A DNA stretch of 64,000 bases from Harenicola maris (GTDB lineage Bacteria; Pseudomonadota; Alphaproteobacteria; Rhodobacterales; Rhodobacteraceae), in assembly GCA_018524345.1 (NCBI GenBank), contig JADQAZ010000001.1, positions 930,001-994,000 of the forward strand, read 5' to 3'. The notes beneath the pieces were generated by a model, which was given only the letters and a program-made list of their open reading frames with translations, was not told the origin of the DNA and ran no database searches. Position 1 is the stretch's first letter. Each line of letters starts with the position of its first letter. A program made the translations under genes and the position numbers. Of this stretch, positions 1 through 8,107 are shown piece after piece.

Positions 1-259
1 CTTTCCCAACGCGGCCATTCCCATTGTCACCATCGTGGGCCTGAACCTTGGTCAGTTGATCGCGGGCGCAATCGTTGTGGAGACAGTCTTCGCATGGCCC
101 GGCATCGGGCGGCTGCTCGTTACGGCGGTATCTGCGCGCGACCTTGCGGTGGTGCAGGGGCTGGTGCTGGTGATCGCCTTTACCATGGTCATGGCCAATC
201 TCGCGGTCGACCTGATCTATGGCCTGCTGGATCCGCGTATCAGGGGAGGCGGCCGATGA
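1..259 (+). CDS. Peptide-type ABC importer permease (DppB/OppB family), 3' end only
   Basis: This is the C-terminal end of an inner-membrane permease of a peptide/nickel-type ABC importer. The frame is already open at base 2 and runs to TGA at 257-259, so about 85 of the usual 300-330 residues are visible. They begin with FPNAAIPIV, the end of the cytoplasmic EAA-type loop that contacts the ATPase. Next come a membrane helix, the WPGIGRLL motif and RDLAVVQG, both typical of the DppB C terminus, and a final helix. The next permease starts inside the stop codon (ATGA overlap), so the two are translationally coupled. The truncation is only the window edge. Confidence 0.9.
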   Translation, partial: FPNAAIPIVTIVGLNLGQLIAGAIVVETVFAWPGIGRLLVTAVSARDLAVVQGLVLVIAFTMVMANLAVDLIYGLLDPRIRGGGR

Positions 260-1095
260 AAAATCGTCCTTCGATTTTGTTGATTGCCGCTTCGGCTGTG
301 CTGATTTCGGTGGTTGCGATTGCTTTGATCGGGAACGTGTTTTCCCCCTTTGCGGTCACGGACCAAAACTTGCTGGGGCGCTTGAAGCCGCCCGCATTCC
401 TTGGCGGGCCAGAGGAATACCTGCTGGGCACCGACCGTATCGGGCGCGACATGGTTGCGCGCTTGGTGGCGGGGCTGCGGATGTCCTTGCTGGTGGCTTT
501 GGCGGGCACCCTGATCGGCGCCATTGTTGGCACGGTCATCGGGTTTCTGGCGGCGCATTTCCGGGGCTACGTCGAAGAGGGCCTGATGATGCTGGTCGAT
601 TTTCAGGCCTCGCTCCCCTTTATCCTGATCGCCCTGACGCTACTGGCTTTCTTTGGCAACTCCCTGATCCTGTTCATCATCCTAATGGGCCTGTTCGGTT
701 GGGAAACCTATGCGCGGCTGGCACGCGGTGTGGTTCTTTCGGCCACCTCGCAGCCCTATGCCAAGGCGGTCACATCGCTTGGGGCGCATCCCATGCGCCT
801 TTATATCCGGCACATCCTGCCCAATGTCGCCTCTGCCCTGATCGTGCAGATCACGCTGACTTTCCCGCAGATCATCTTGCTGGAAACCTCCCTGTCTTTC
901 CTTGGCCTCGGGATCCAGTCGCCCAACACGAGCCTTGGGCAGATCCTCGGGGACGGGCGTGATTACCTGTCCACGGCGTGGTGGATCTCGGTCTGGCCCG
1001 GCCTTTTGATTTTCGTGATTACCCTTTCAATGTCGATCCTTGGCGACGCTCTGCGTGACCGTCTCGATCCGATGTTGAAGGTCCGAACAACTTGA
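256..1095 (+). CDS. Peptide-type ABC importer permease (DppC/OppC family)
   Basis: Second membrane subunit of the importer, 279 residues, the normal size for DppC. There is an N-terminal helix (about residues 8-30), then the periplasmic segment with LLGTDRIGRDM, the hallmark of DppC proteins, then five more hydrophobic segments. The EAA loop (AKAVTSLGAHPMRLYIRHI) and the SLSFLGLGIQSP motif are both present. An upstream in-frame ATG exists inside the preceding gene, but the ATG at 256 overlaps the previous stop codon and begins the family-like N terminus, so I take it as the start. The binding protein gene follows after 30 bases. Confidence 0.93.
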   Translation: MKNRPSILLIAASAVLISVVAIALIGNVFSPFAVTDQNLLGRLKPPAFLGGPEEYLLGTDRIGRDMVARLVAGLRMSLLVALAGTLIGAIVGTVIGFLAAHFRGYVEEGLMMLVDFQASLPFILIALTLLAFFGNSLILFIILMGLFGWETYARLARGVVLSATSQPYAKAVTSLGAHPMRLYIRHILPNVASALIVQITLTFPQIILLETSLSFLGLGIQSPNTSLGQILGDGRDYLSTAWWISVWPGLLIFVITLSMSILGDALRDRLDPMLKVRTT

Positions 1096-1125
1096 CCCCG
1101 AAATGCAACAACAGGAGAGACTTCC

Positions 1126-2706
1126 ATGATTACGAGACGAGGATTTGGTAAGGTTGCGGCGGGCGCACTTGCGCTTTCTGCAACCGGAACGCGCGTTTTG
1201 GCTCAGGGGGAGAGGCCGGTCATCAATGTGGCTGTCGATAACCTTTGGTCTAACTTCAACACAATCAACGGCATCTCCACCACGACACGCCGCATCTTTC
1301 CCAACATCTACAGCGTGTTGGTCGAGAGAGACCTGATCGCCGATCCCACCGGTGTCACCCTGACACCGGGCCTCGCAACCGAGTGGTCCCGCGAGGGCAA
1401 GGTCTGGACATTCCAGCTGCGCGAGGGTGTGAAATTCCACGATGGCGTGACAATGACAGCCGAAGACGTCGCCTTCTCCTTGGGGGCAGAGCGCCTTTGG
1501 GGCGAGAAACCGTTTGAGCCGCGCGGCAAGACCTTCACCGAAGGTTTCATTCGCGTCGAGGCCGTCGGCCCGCTGACCGTCGAGATCGAAACCGAACATG
1601 AAGACCCCTTCGTGCCCGGCAAGCTGAGCGGCTACATCGGCTTTGTCGTGCCCAAAGAGCATTACCTGAAGGTTGGCGTTGATGCCTTTGGTCAGCACCC
1701 CATCGGCACTGGCCCTTACAGCGTGGTTCGTTTCACGCCCGGTGAGGTCCTGGAAACCGTGGCCTTTGATGACTACTGGGACGGCGCACCGCCCGCCGCA
1801 GGTGTGAACTGGAAGATCGTTCCCGAATTTGCGGGCCGTATGGCCGGTGTTGTCTCGGGCGAGTTCGAGTTCATGGTGAACATCCCGACCGACCAGATGG
1901 CGCAGCTTGAGAGCTTTGACAATGTGACCGTCCGGCACGAGCTGGCCGGGAACTATCCGGCCATGGTGTTCAACACATTGGACGAGCCGGGCAACCCGCT
2001 GACCGATGTGAACCTGCGCCGCGCGATGGTGCATGCGGTGGATATGGAGGCCATCACCGAGGCCCTCTTTGGCGGCTTGACCATCCACCCCGCGGTGCCG
2101 TTCAACTTCAAGGAATACGGCGACTTCTACGATCCCGATGCCGAGCCTGCCTATCCCTATGATCCCGACAAGGCGCGGGAGCTGGTGGCGGCCAGTGGCT
2201 ATAACGGCGAGGAGCTGGACTGGCACATCACACGGCAGTTCTACCCCAACTACGAGGCCGCGGCCGAGATTATGGTCGAGATGTTCCGTCAGGTCGGGAT
2301 CAACGTGCGCGCCAATGTTCTGGACAACTTCCAGCTGGTCTATGAGCGCCCATGGCACATGCAGAACCAGTCGAACTCGACCGAGTTTATCCCCGGCGAT
2401 CCCTATCGTCCGCTTTGGCTCGATTGGGGCCCCAACTCAGGTCGTGGCCGTCCCGACAGCCGCACCTATGCATGGGATCCGACGCCGGAATACCTTGCCG
2501 CCTCTGAGAAATTCCTCGTCGCGACGGAGTTCGAGGACCGCTACGCCGGCTATCTGGAGATGCGTCAGGCTTGGATCGACTACTGCCCCGCAATGTACAT
2601 GTGGCAGAGCGTCTATAACTGGGCCCATGCCGCCGATATCGAGTTTATCCCGCGTGCGGATGCCGAGATGCGCATGTTCGGCGAATACCTGAAGCTGCCT
2701 TCGTGA
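1126..2706 (+). CDS. Periplasmic substrate-binding protein of peptide-type ABC importer (SBP family 5), Tat-type leader
   Basis: A 526-residue cluster-C (SBP_bac_5) extracellular binding protein, the specificity subunit of the importer encoded around it. The N terminus has a twin-arginine pattern (RRGFGK, Arg4-Arg5), a hydrophobic stretch and an LAQG cleavage region, so Tat export of the folded protein is likely. The family landmarks are present: the GLATEWSREGKVWTFQLREG block (about 75-94), KFHDG, and the segment ending PAMVFNTLDEPGNP. An AGGAGAG ribosome-binding site lies about 8 bases before the ATG. The substrate cannot be read from sequence; family members bind peptides, opines, sugars or heme. 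It sits between the permeases and the creatininase-family gene. Confidence 0.92.
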   Translation: MITRRGFGKVAAGALALSATGTRVLAQGERPVINVAVDNLWSNFNTINGISTTTRRIFPNIYSVLVERDLIADPTGVTLTPGLATEWSREGKVWTFQLREGVKFHDGVTMTAEDVAFSLGAERLWGEKPFEPRGKTFTEGFIRVEAVGPLTVEIETEHEDPFVPGKLSGYIGFVVPKEHYLKVGVDAFGQHPIGTGPYSVVRFTPGEVLETVAFDDYWDGAPPAAGVNWKIVPEFAGRMAGVVSGEFEFMVNIPTDQMAQLESFDNVTVRHELAGNYPAMVFNTLDEPGNPLTDVNLRRAMVHAVDMEAITEALFGGLTIHPAVPFNFKEYGDFYDPDAEPAYPYDPDKARELVAASGYNGEELDWHITRQFYPNYEAAAEIMVEMFRQVGINVRANVLDNFQLVYERPWHMQNQSNSTEFIPGDPYRPLWLDWGPNSGRGRPDSRTYAWDPTPEYLAASEKFLVATEFEDRYAGYLEMRQAWIDYCPAMYMWQSVYNWAHAADIEFIPRADAEMRMFGEYLKLPS

Positions 2707-3524
2707 AGTCCGCTTTGAAAAATATGACGGTCGCGGAGTTTCGCGACCGTCTCGACGCCAGCGGGGAGAAACCGCCTGTTATCTTGCTGCCTTTTGGCAG
2801 CACAGAAGAGCAGGGGCCCCACGCGCCCATGGGCGACTACGTTCTGGCCGATAAGCTGGCCGAGCGTGTGGCCGAGCTTTCCGGTGCCATTGCCGCGCCC
2901 TGCGTGCCCTTTGGCTATGCCGAGTTCTTCCGGGCTTTTCCGGGGGGCATACAGCTGCGCGCGCAGACCTTTTGCAGCGTTGTGGAGGATGTCGTCGGCG
3001 CCTTTCTGGACCATGACATCGACCGTGTGCTGATCCTGAACGGGCATTCCACCAATTCCTTCCTGATCGATCAGGTCCTGCGCAAAATCCGGCGGGAAAC
3101 CGGGGTCTGCGTGACCTCCATCGATCTGTGGCGGTCCATCCCGAGCGCTTTGTGGGAGGATCTGCACAAGGGCCAATCGGCACAGGCTCGCGGGCACGGG
3201 GGCGATCCGATCACCTCCCTGTCGATGCATCTTTTGCCGCAGGCCATGCGCCCCGATCTGGCCCGTCCGGCCGCGCCGCATCAGGCCATGGGCCTGCCGA
3301 TTGCGGGGGCGAACGGGATCAGGTTCGAGGACATGCAGGTAAACATGCCGCTCAATGCCGACGAGGTGAACCCTGACGGGATGATGGGGGGCGATGCGGG
3401 CCTTTCCAGCCCCGAAATTGGCGAGCGGATATTTGACCACCTCACCGGCGTCTGCGCCCGGTTCGTGGCCCATCTGCAAAACAGCAATCCGCGCGATCTG
3501 GACGTAAAGGCCCTGTCATCATGA
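2703..3524 (+). CDS. Creatininase-family amidohydrolase with altered metal motif
   Basis: A 273-residue member of the creatininase family, metal-dependent amidohydrolases that open cyclic amides or hydrolyse formamide-type bonds. The start is GTG at 2703, overlapping the previous stop. The fold signature GSTEEQGPHAPMGDY (about 32-46) and the second metal site ILNGHSTN (His115) are clear. In most of the family the first motif reads E-Q-H-G-P-H; here it reads E-E-Q-G-P-H, so a commonly conserved histidine is glutamine, and the usual GHGGN or GHYEN reads GHSTN. This suggests a distinct subfamily and substrate. Lying inside an importer operon, it probably acts on the imported compound; true creatininase activity is unlikely. 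Confidence 0.85.
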   Translation: MKSALKNMTVAEFRDRLDASGEKPPVILLPFGSTEEQGPHAPMGDYVLADKLAERVAELSGAIAAPCVPFGYAEFFRAFPGGIQLRAQTFCSVVEDVVGAFLDHDIDRVLILNGHSTNSFLIDQVLRKIRRETGVCVTSIDLWRSIPSALWEDLHKGQSAQARGHGGDPITSLSMHLLPQAMRPDLARPAAPHQAMGLPIAGANGIRFEDMQVNMPLNADEVNPDGMMGGDAGLSSPEIGERIFDHLTGVCARFVAHLQNSNPRDLDVKALSS

Positions 3525-5143
3525 CCGACACCCTGCTTGATATTCGCGGCCTTTCCGTGCCCCTGCCCACAGGGGCCGACCGGCCCTTTGCGGTAAAGGA
3601 CCTCTCGCTCAGCCTGTCGAAGGGCGAAATCCTCTGCATTGTGGGCGAGACCGGCTCCGGCAAATCCCTGACCGCCTTTGCGAGCATGGGATTGCTGCCG
3701 ACGAACCTGCCAAAGCCCTCGGGCGAGGTGATGTTCGAGGGCCGCAACCTTCTGACCCTGACAGAGGAGCAGCGGCGGGAGATCAACGGGCGCAGGCTGG
3801 CGATGATCTTTCAGGAACCCATTGCCGCGCTGAACCCGATCTACCGTGTGGGCGAGCAGGTTGCAGAGGCCTTCCGCCTGCATACGAAACTGTCCGAAGC
3901 CGAGATCAAGCAAAAGGTCATTGACCTGTTCACCGAGGTTCACCTGCCCAATCCGCGGGAAATTCTGCGCTCCTATCCACACCAACTGTCTGGGGGGCAG
4001 TGTCAGCGCGTGATGATTGCCACGGCCCTTGCCCTTGATCCGGCGATCCTGATTGCGGATGAGCCGACGACGGCGCTTGATGTGACCACGCAGGCGCAAA
4101 TCCTGCGGCTTATGCTCGATCTGCGCGAAAAACACGGCACCGGCATTTTGTTCATCACCCATGATTTCGGCGTCGTGGCCGAGATCGCCGACCGCGTGGC
4201 GGTGATGCGTCACGGTACATTGGTGGAAACCGGCCCCGCGAAAGAGGTCCTGTTGAACCCGCAGGAGGAATATACGCAAAACCTTCTGGCCGCTGTTCCG
4301 CGGCTCCAGCCCAAGGTCTCCCGTAGCTATCTGGGCGAGCCTGTTCTGGTGGCGAGCAAGGTCGCCAAAACCTACCAGACCCGCACGCTGTTTGGCGCGG
4401 GCCGCAAGGTCAAGGCTGTGGATGAGGTCGATGTGACCATCCGGCGGGGCGAGACCCTCGGCCTTGTGGGGGAGAGCGGCTCTGGAAAATCCACGCTGGC
4501 GCAGTGCCTTATCCGCTTGGTCGAGCCTGACGGGGGCGAGGTCACGATCTCCGGCGGCAAGTTCTCGGGCCTGAAGGGCGCGGACCTGCGCGCGGCGCGG
4601 CAGCGGGTGCAGATCGTGTTCCAAGACCCTTTCACCGCGCTCGATCCGCGTCAGTCCGTCCGCTCGGCCATTGCCGAGGGGCCGATCATTCACGGGCTCT
4701 CGCCGGCGGAGGCCACCGCCCGCGCCGATGGTCTGATCGAGGCTGTCGGGCTTGATCCCTCGGGCGGCGACCGGTTCCCGCATGAATTCTCCGGCGGGCA
4801 AAGACAGCGTATCTGCATCGCCCGTGCCCTCGCGTTGGAGCCGGAGTTGATCATCGCGGACGAGAGCGTCTCTGCCCTTGATGTCTCGGTGCAGGCGCAG
4901 GTGCTTGACCTGCTGGCCGAGATGCAGGAGCGGCTGCAGTTCGGCATGCTTTTCATCACCCACGACCTGCGCGTCGCCAGCCGCATTTGCGACCGGATCG
5001 CCGTGATGCGTCACGGCAAGATCGTGGAACAGGACGAACCCGCCACTCTTTTCGCCAACCCGACGCAGGACTACACCCGCAAGCTTCTGGCGGCTGTGCC
5101 CGGGCGTGATTGGCAAACCAACCCTACCAGAAAGGCCGTTTGA
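3521..5143 (+). CDS. Fused two-domain ATPase of peptide-type ABC importer (DppD-DppF fusion)
   Basis: A 540-residue cytoplasmic ATPase with two complete ABC domains in one chain. Domain 1 (about 1-260) has Walker A GETGSGKS, signature LSGGQCQRV and Walker [12 protein letters not shown]. Domain 2 (about 275-540) has [18 protein letters not shown] and [12 protein letters not shown]. The oligopeptide extension (a region like [13 protein letters not shown]) follows each domain, as in separate DppD and DppF proteins. One gene therefore supplies both ATP-binding subunits. The start ATG at 3521 overlaps the previous stop by four bases. It completes the importer begun at the left edge of the window. 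Confidence 0.94.
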   Translation: MTDTLLDIRGLSVPLPTGADRPFAVKDLSLSLSKGEILCIVGETGSGKSLTAFASMGLLPTNLPKPSGEVMFEGRNLLTLTEEQRREINGRRLAMIFQEPIAALNPIYRVGEQVAEAFRLHTKLSEAEIKQKVIDLFTEVHLPNPREILRSYPHQLSGGQCQRVMIATALALDPAILIADEPTTALDVTTQAQILRLMLDLREKHGTGILFITHDFGVVAEIADRVAVMRHGTLVETGPAKEVLLNPQEEYTQNLLAAVPRLQPKVSRSYLGEPVLVASKVAKTYQTRTLFGAGRKVKAVDEVDVTIRRGETLGLVGESGSGKSTLAQCLIRLVEPDGGEVTISGGKFSGLKGADLRAARQRVQIVFQDPFTALDPRQSVRSAIAEGPIIHGLSPAEATARADGLIEAVGLDPSGGDRFPHEFSGGQRQRICIARALALEPELIIADESVSALDVSVQAQVLDLLAEMQERLQFGMLFITHDLRVASRICDRIAVMRHGKIVEQDEPATLFANPTQDYTRKLLAAVPGRDWQTNPTRKAV

Positions 5144-5826
5144 TGAAGAAATACTGTATTGGGCCGGAGCCCGCTCGCATTGACCCCGCCCTGATCGAGG
5201 GGTTCGGCGCGGTCGAGGTTGCGACCATGGGCCATTTCCGCCACCGCGGCTTTGTGCACCGCTCGCTTCGGCCGCTTGCGCCGATCTCGGGCACCATGGT
5301 GGGCACCGCCATCACGGTTTCGATCCCGGGCACGGACAGCACGATGCTCCACCACGCGATTTCGGCCATCCGTCCCGGCGATGTTCTGGTGATTGACCGT
5401 TTGGGCGATGATCGCCACGCCTGCCTTGGCGGCGGCGTTGCCTTTGCGGCCAAGGTGGCCGGCGCGATTGCGGTAATACTGGATGGTCCCTGCACAGATG
5501 CAGAAGAGATCATCGAGGTCGGTTTGCCCGTCTTCTGCCGCGGCGTTTCGGGCATCACCTCGCGGCTCAATGATCTGGGCGGGGCGCTGAATATGCCTGT
5601 GTCCTGCGGCAATGTCCCTGTGCTTCCCGGCGATGTGGTGGTGATGGACAGTGACGGCGTTCTGGTCCTTCCGCCCGATGAGGCGCCTGATGTTCTGGCC
5701 GAGGGGGCCGCACGGCAGGCCCGCGCCAACCGCAACCGCGGCAAGATCGAAGCGGGCGAAAAGCTGGGCGATCTGTCCGGTGCCACGGCCAAGGTCGAGG
5801 CCGATGTGGTGCTGATGAAAGCCTAG
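5143..5826 (+). CDS. RraA-like protein (HMG/CHA aldolase or demethylmenaquinone methyltransferase-like family)
   Basis: A 227-residue RraA-like protein. The family covers RraA, an inhibitor of RNase E, and class II 4-hydroxy-4-methyl-2-oxoglutarate-type aldolases or oxaloacetate decarboxylases. The ATG at 5143 lies in a TGATG overlap with the ATPase stop; an upstream in-frame ATG within that gene is disfavoured. Family-like segments are GTAITVSIPGTDS (about 54-66), IRPGDVLVIDRLGD, and VLPGDVVVMDSDGVLVLP near the C terminus. The active-site segment of true aldolases (G-x-x-x-D-G-x-x-R-D) reads AVILDGPCTDAEEI here: the Asp-Gly pair is kept but the following Arg is not evident. Its place at the end of a catabolic importer operon favours an enzyme on 2-keto or hydroxy acids over an RNase regulator. 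Confidence 0.8.
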   Translation: MKKYCIGPEPARIDPALIEGFGAVEVATMGHFRHRGFVHRSLRPLAPISGTMVGTAITVSIPGTDSTMLHHAISAIRPGDVLVIDRLGDDRHACLGGGVAFAAKVAGAIAVILDGPCTDAEEIIEVGLPVFCRGVSGITSRLNDLGGALNMPVSCGNVPVLPGDVVVMDSDGVLVLPPDEAPDVLAEGAARQARANRNRGKIEAGEKLGDLSGATAKVEADVVLMKA

Positions 5827-5828
5827 GG

Positions 5829-5868
5829 GGCAGGGCCTGCTTCGGGGCCTGCTTAACCCAGCAGGCCC
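5829..5868. terminator. GC-rich stem-loops between convergent genes
   Basis: Between the RraA-like gene and the convergent dehydrogenase lies the palindrome GCAGGGCCTGC (5830-5840) and a hairpin with arms GGGCCTGC (5845-5852) and GCAGGCCC (5861-5868) around an 8-base loop. The second hairpin contains the stop codon of the minus-strand gene (5853-5855). There is no T tract, so a bidirectional terminator is a reasonable but unproven reading. Confidence 0.45.
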
Positions 5869-6803
5869 GCGCATTCCGGCACCGGCGTCAGCACCGATCC
5901 GTCCTTGAGATGCGCGAGCAGGTTGTCCACCGTCAGGGCGCCCATGGCGGCGCGGGTTTCTACCGTCGCGCTGCCCACATGGGGCAGCAGCACCGTGTTG
6001 GGCAGGTCGCACAGCGCTTGGGGCACATGCGGCTCGCGCTCGAAGACGTCAAGACCGGCTGAGCCCAAGGCCCCGCTTTGCAGCGCCGCAATCAAGGCTG
6101 CCTCATCCACGACAGAGCCGCGAGAGACATTGACCAAACAGCCGCGGGGGCCGAGGGCCTGCAACACCTCGGTGTTGACCAGATGCCGCGTGCCCGCGCC
6201 GCCGGGCGTGATACAGATCAGCACATCGCTGGCTGTGGCCATCTCTGTCAGGTTGCTGAAATACTCATAGGGCACGTCTTTTTGACTGCGGCTGTGATAG
6301 AGGATCCTCGGGCTCCACGGGGCCAGCTTTGCCGCAATGGACTGCCCGATGCGCCCCATGCCGAGAATGCCAACCACCTGCTCCTCCGCGGAGCGGGTGA
6401 GGGGGGCGGAGCCCTTCGCCGCCCAATCCCCCGAACGGGCATAGGCGTCATTGCCAAGCAGGTTGCGGTAGCAGGCCAGCATCAGCATCACCGCCGTTGT
6501 CGCGACCTCCTCGTTCAGAACATCGGGCGTATGGGTGACAAGGATGCCGCGCCGAACAGCCTCTGCCGTGTCGATGGCGTCATAGCCCACGCCATAGCAG
6601 GCGATCAGCTTCAGGTTCGGCAATGCGGCCATCACGGTAGGTTCGATCCCGTCGTGGCCATTGGTGGCAACATGGGTGATCCGCGCGCCGTTTTGCGCCA
6701 GCCAGTCAAGGGAGAGGTCCGACCAGCGATGGATGGTGAACTGCGTCGCCATCCGCTCCAGCATGGTTTGCGTGGCATTTCCGATCAAAAGAAGCTCGGG
6801 CAT
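5853..6803 (-). CDS. D-isomer-specific 2-hydroxyacid dehydrogenase (glyoxylate/hydroxypyruvate reductase-like)
   Basis: A 316-residue NAD(P)-dependent dehydrogenase of the D-2-hydroxyacid family, which interconverts 2-keto and D-2-hydroxy acids such as glyoxylate/glycolate or hydroxypyruvate/glycerate. The nucleotide-binding loop is GILGMGRIGQSIA. The catalytic residues are visible: Arg in VNVSRGSVVDE, Glu in DVFEREP and His in LPHVGSAT. Length and spacing are normal. A strong GGAGG site stands about 8 bases before the ATG. It faces the RraA-like gene head-on, and the two may act on the same keto acids, but this is inference; the true substrate is not readable. Confidence 0.9.
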   Translation of the reverse strand: MPELLLIGNATQTMLERMATQFTIHRWSDLSLDWLAQNGARITHVATNGHDGIEPTVMAALPNLKLIACYGVGYDAIDTAEAVRRGILVTHTPDVLNEEVATTAVMLMLACYRNLLGNDAYARSGDWAAKGSAPLTRSAEEQVVGILGMGRIGQSIAAKLAPWSPRILYHSRSQKDVPYEYFSNLTEMATASDVLICITPGGAGTRHLVNTEVLQALGPRGCLVNVSRGSVVDEAALIAALQSGALGSAGLDVFEREPHVPQALCDLPNTVLLPHVGSATVETRAAMGALTVDNLLAHLKDGSVLTPVPECAGLLG

Positions 6804-7117
6804 CTTGGTCCTCCATCTACTGCTGTTCGGGCCAAAGCCCTATGCCGCGCGGGTATCAATGAGGGCAGTTTGCGCCGCGGTAAAGGGCATCCGGTCAAAG
6901 GCGGGCGGCAAAACCGGGGCAAAGCAGGGGCAAACTTCCCAAACTGCAAAGATTCGTTGCATTTCGCATGCCGTTTCATCCGCTTATGTCGAGAGTTTCA
7001 CTCTAATAGTTCTATTTTCTATGGGGCTGCCGCGCGGTAAAAGAAACTTCTTTACTCCCGTCAATCTGCCGATACCTTAAGCCGCAGGGGCATGTCGCCT
7101 TCGGGGGTATCTGCGGT
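6804..7117. promoter_or_regulatory. Divergent intergenic region (314 bp) with two operator-like palindromes
   Basis: No gene is supported here. It must hold promoters for the dehydrogenase (minus) and the second importer operon (plus). Two symmetric elements stand out: AGAGT-TTC-ACTCT at 6992-7004, and the near-palindrome GTAAAAGAAACTTCTTTAC at 7037-7055 with one bulged A. The stretch 6990-7060 is clearly more AT-rich than its surroundings. Either palindrome could be an operator for the importer operon starting at 7118. No regulator gene adjoins, so the binding protein is unknown. Confidence 0.4.
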
Positions 7118-8107
7118 TTGAGTGGACTGGGACTTATTGTTTTTAAGCGTTTAGCGCTTGGATTACTCACTCTGGTTGTCGTGTCCATCGTCATCTTTAC
7201 CGCCGTCAATCTGCTCCCCGGTGACTTTGCGACCCAGATTTTGGGGCAGGGCGCTACGGATGAGGCTGTGGCTTCCATCCGCAAGGATCTTGGCCTCGAT
7301 CAACCGGCGGTCGCGCGGTATTTTGGCTGGCTTGCGGGCACCCTGCAGGGCGATCTTGGTATCAGCTTTGCGCAGATGAACTTTCAATCCAACCTTGGCG
7401 GCACGCAGCTGACCACGGTGGCGGACCAGATCGCGCCGCGTTTTGCCAACACCATGTTCCTTGCGGGCGTGACGGCGACCATCGCGGTGCCCTTTGCCAT
7501 CAGCCTTGGCATTCTGACGGCGCTGTTTCGCAATACGGCCTTTGACCGCGCCATGAACATCGGCACGCTCAGCAGCATTTCCAGCCCCGAGTTTTTCCTC
7601 GCCTATATCCTGATCCTGTTCCTTGCCGTCCTGAACCCTGTTTTTCCGTCCCTGTCGAATATCTTTTCTGACATGAGCTTTAGCGACCGGTTGAACAAAA
7701 CCATGCTGCCCGCCCTGACCCTGACCCTTGTGGTGACGGCCCATATGATGCGCATGACGCGGGCGGCGATTATCAACCTGATGGCCTCGCCCTATATCGA
7801 GATGGCGCGGCTCAAGGGCCTGTCGCCCATGCGGGTGATCGTCAAACACGCGCTGCCCAATGCCCTTGCGCCGATCATCAACGTGATCGCCCTGAACCTT
7901 GCCTATCTGATTACCGGTGTGGTCGTGGTCGAGGTGGTCTTTGTCTATCCCGGCATCGGGCAGCTTTTCGTCGACTCGGTAAAGATCCGCGACCTGCCGG
8001 TGGTGCAGGCCTGCTGTCTGATCTTTGCGGCGGCCTATATCCTTTTGAACCTGCTGGCGGATGTCCTGTCGATCATCTCCAACCCACGACTGAGGCACCC
8101 TAAATGA
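7118..8107 (+). CDS. Peptide-type ABC importer permease (DppB/OppB family), second system
   Basis: A 329-residue inner-membrane permease, full length for DppB. It has an N-terminal helix (about 10-30), then the DppB periplasmic segment LPGDFATQILGQGATDEAV, four central helices, the EAA loop (EMARLKGLSPMRVIVKHALP), and the YPGIGQLFVDSVKIRDLPVVQ end motif. No ATG fits the frame: the chosen start is TTG at 7118, which gives the expected N terminus. A ribosome-binding site is not obvious, so initiation may be weak. It overlaps the next permease by four bases (ATGA). Confidence 0.9.
   Translation: MSGLGLIVFKRLALGLLTLVVVSIVIFTAVNLLPGDFATQILGQGATDEAVASIRKDLGLDQPAVARYFGWLAGTLQGDLGISFAQMNFQSNLGGTQLTTVADQIAPRFANTMFLAGVTATIAVPFAISLGILTALFRNTAFDRAMNIGTLSSISSPEFFLAYILILFLAVLNPVFPSLSNIFSDMSFSDRLNKTMLPALTLTLVVTAHMMRMTRAAIINLMASPYIEMARLKGLSPMRVIVKHALPNALAPIINVIALNLAYLITGVVVVEVVFVYPGIGQLFVDSVKIRDLPVVQACCLIFAAAYILLNLLADVLSIISNPRLRHPK

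Noticed and set aside
3281..5116. Minus-strand open frame (611 codons) opposite the fused ATPase
   Set aside because: The forward gene has two intact ABC domains; the reverse frame is a high-GC shadow.
7092..7117. ATG at 7092 as start of the second importer permease
   Set aside because: It is not in the frame of the permease; TTG at 7118 is the only in-frame start giving the family N terminus.
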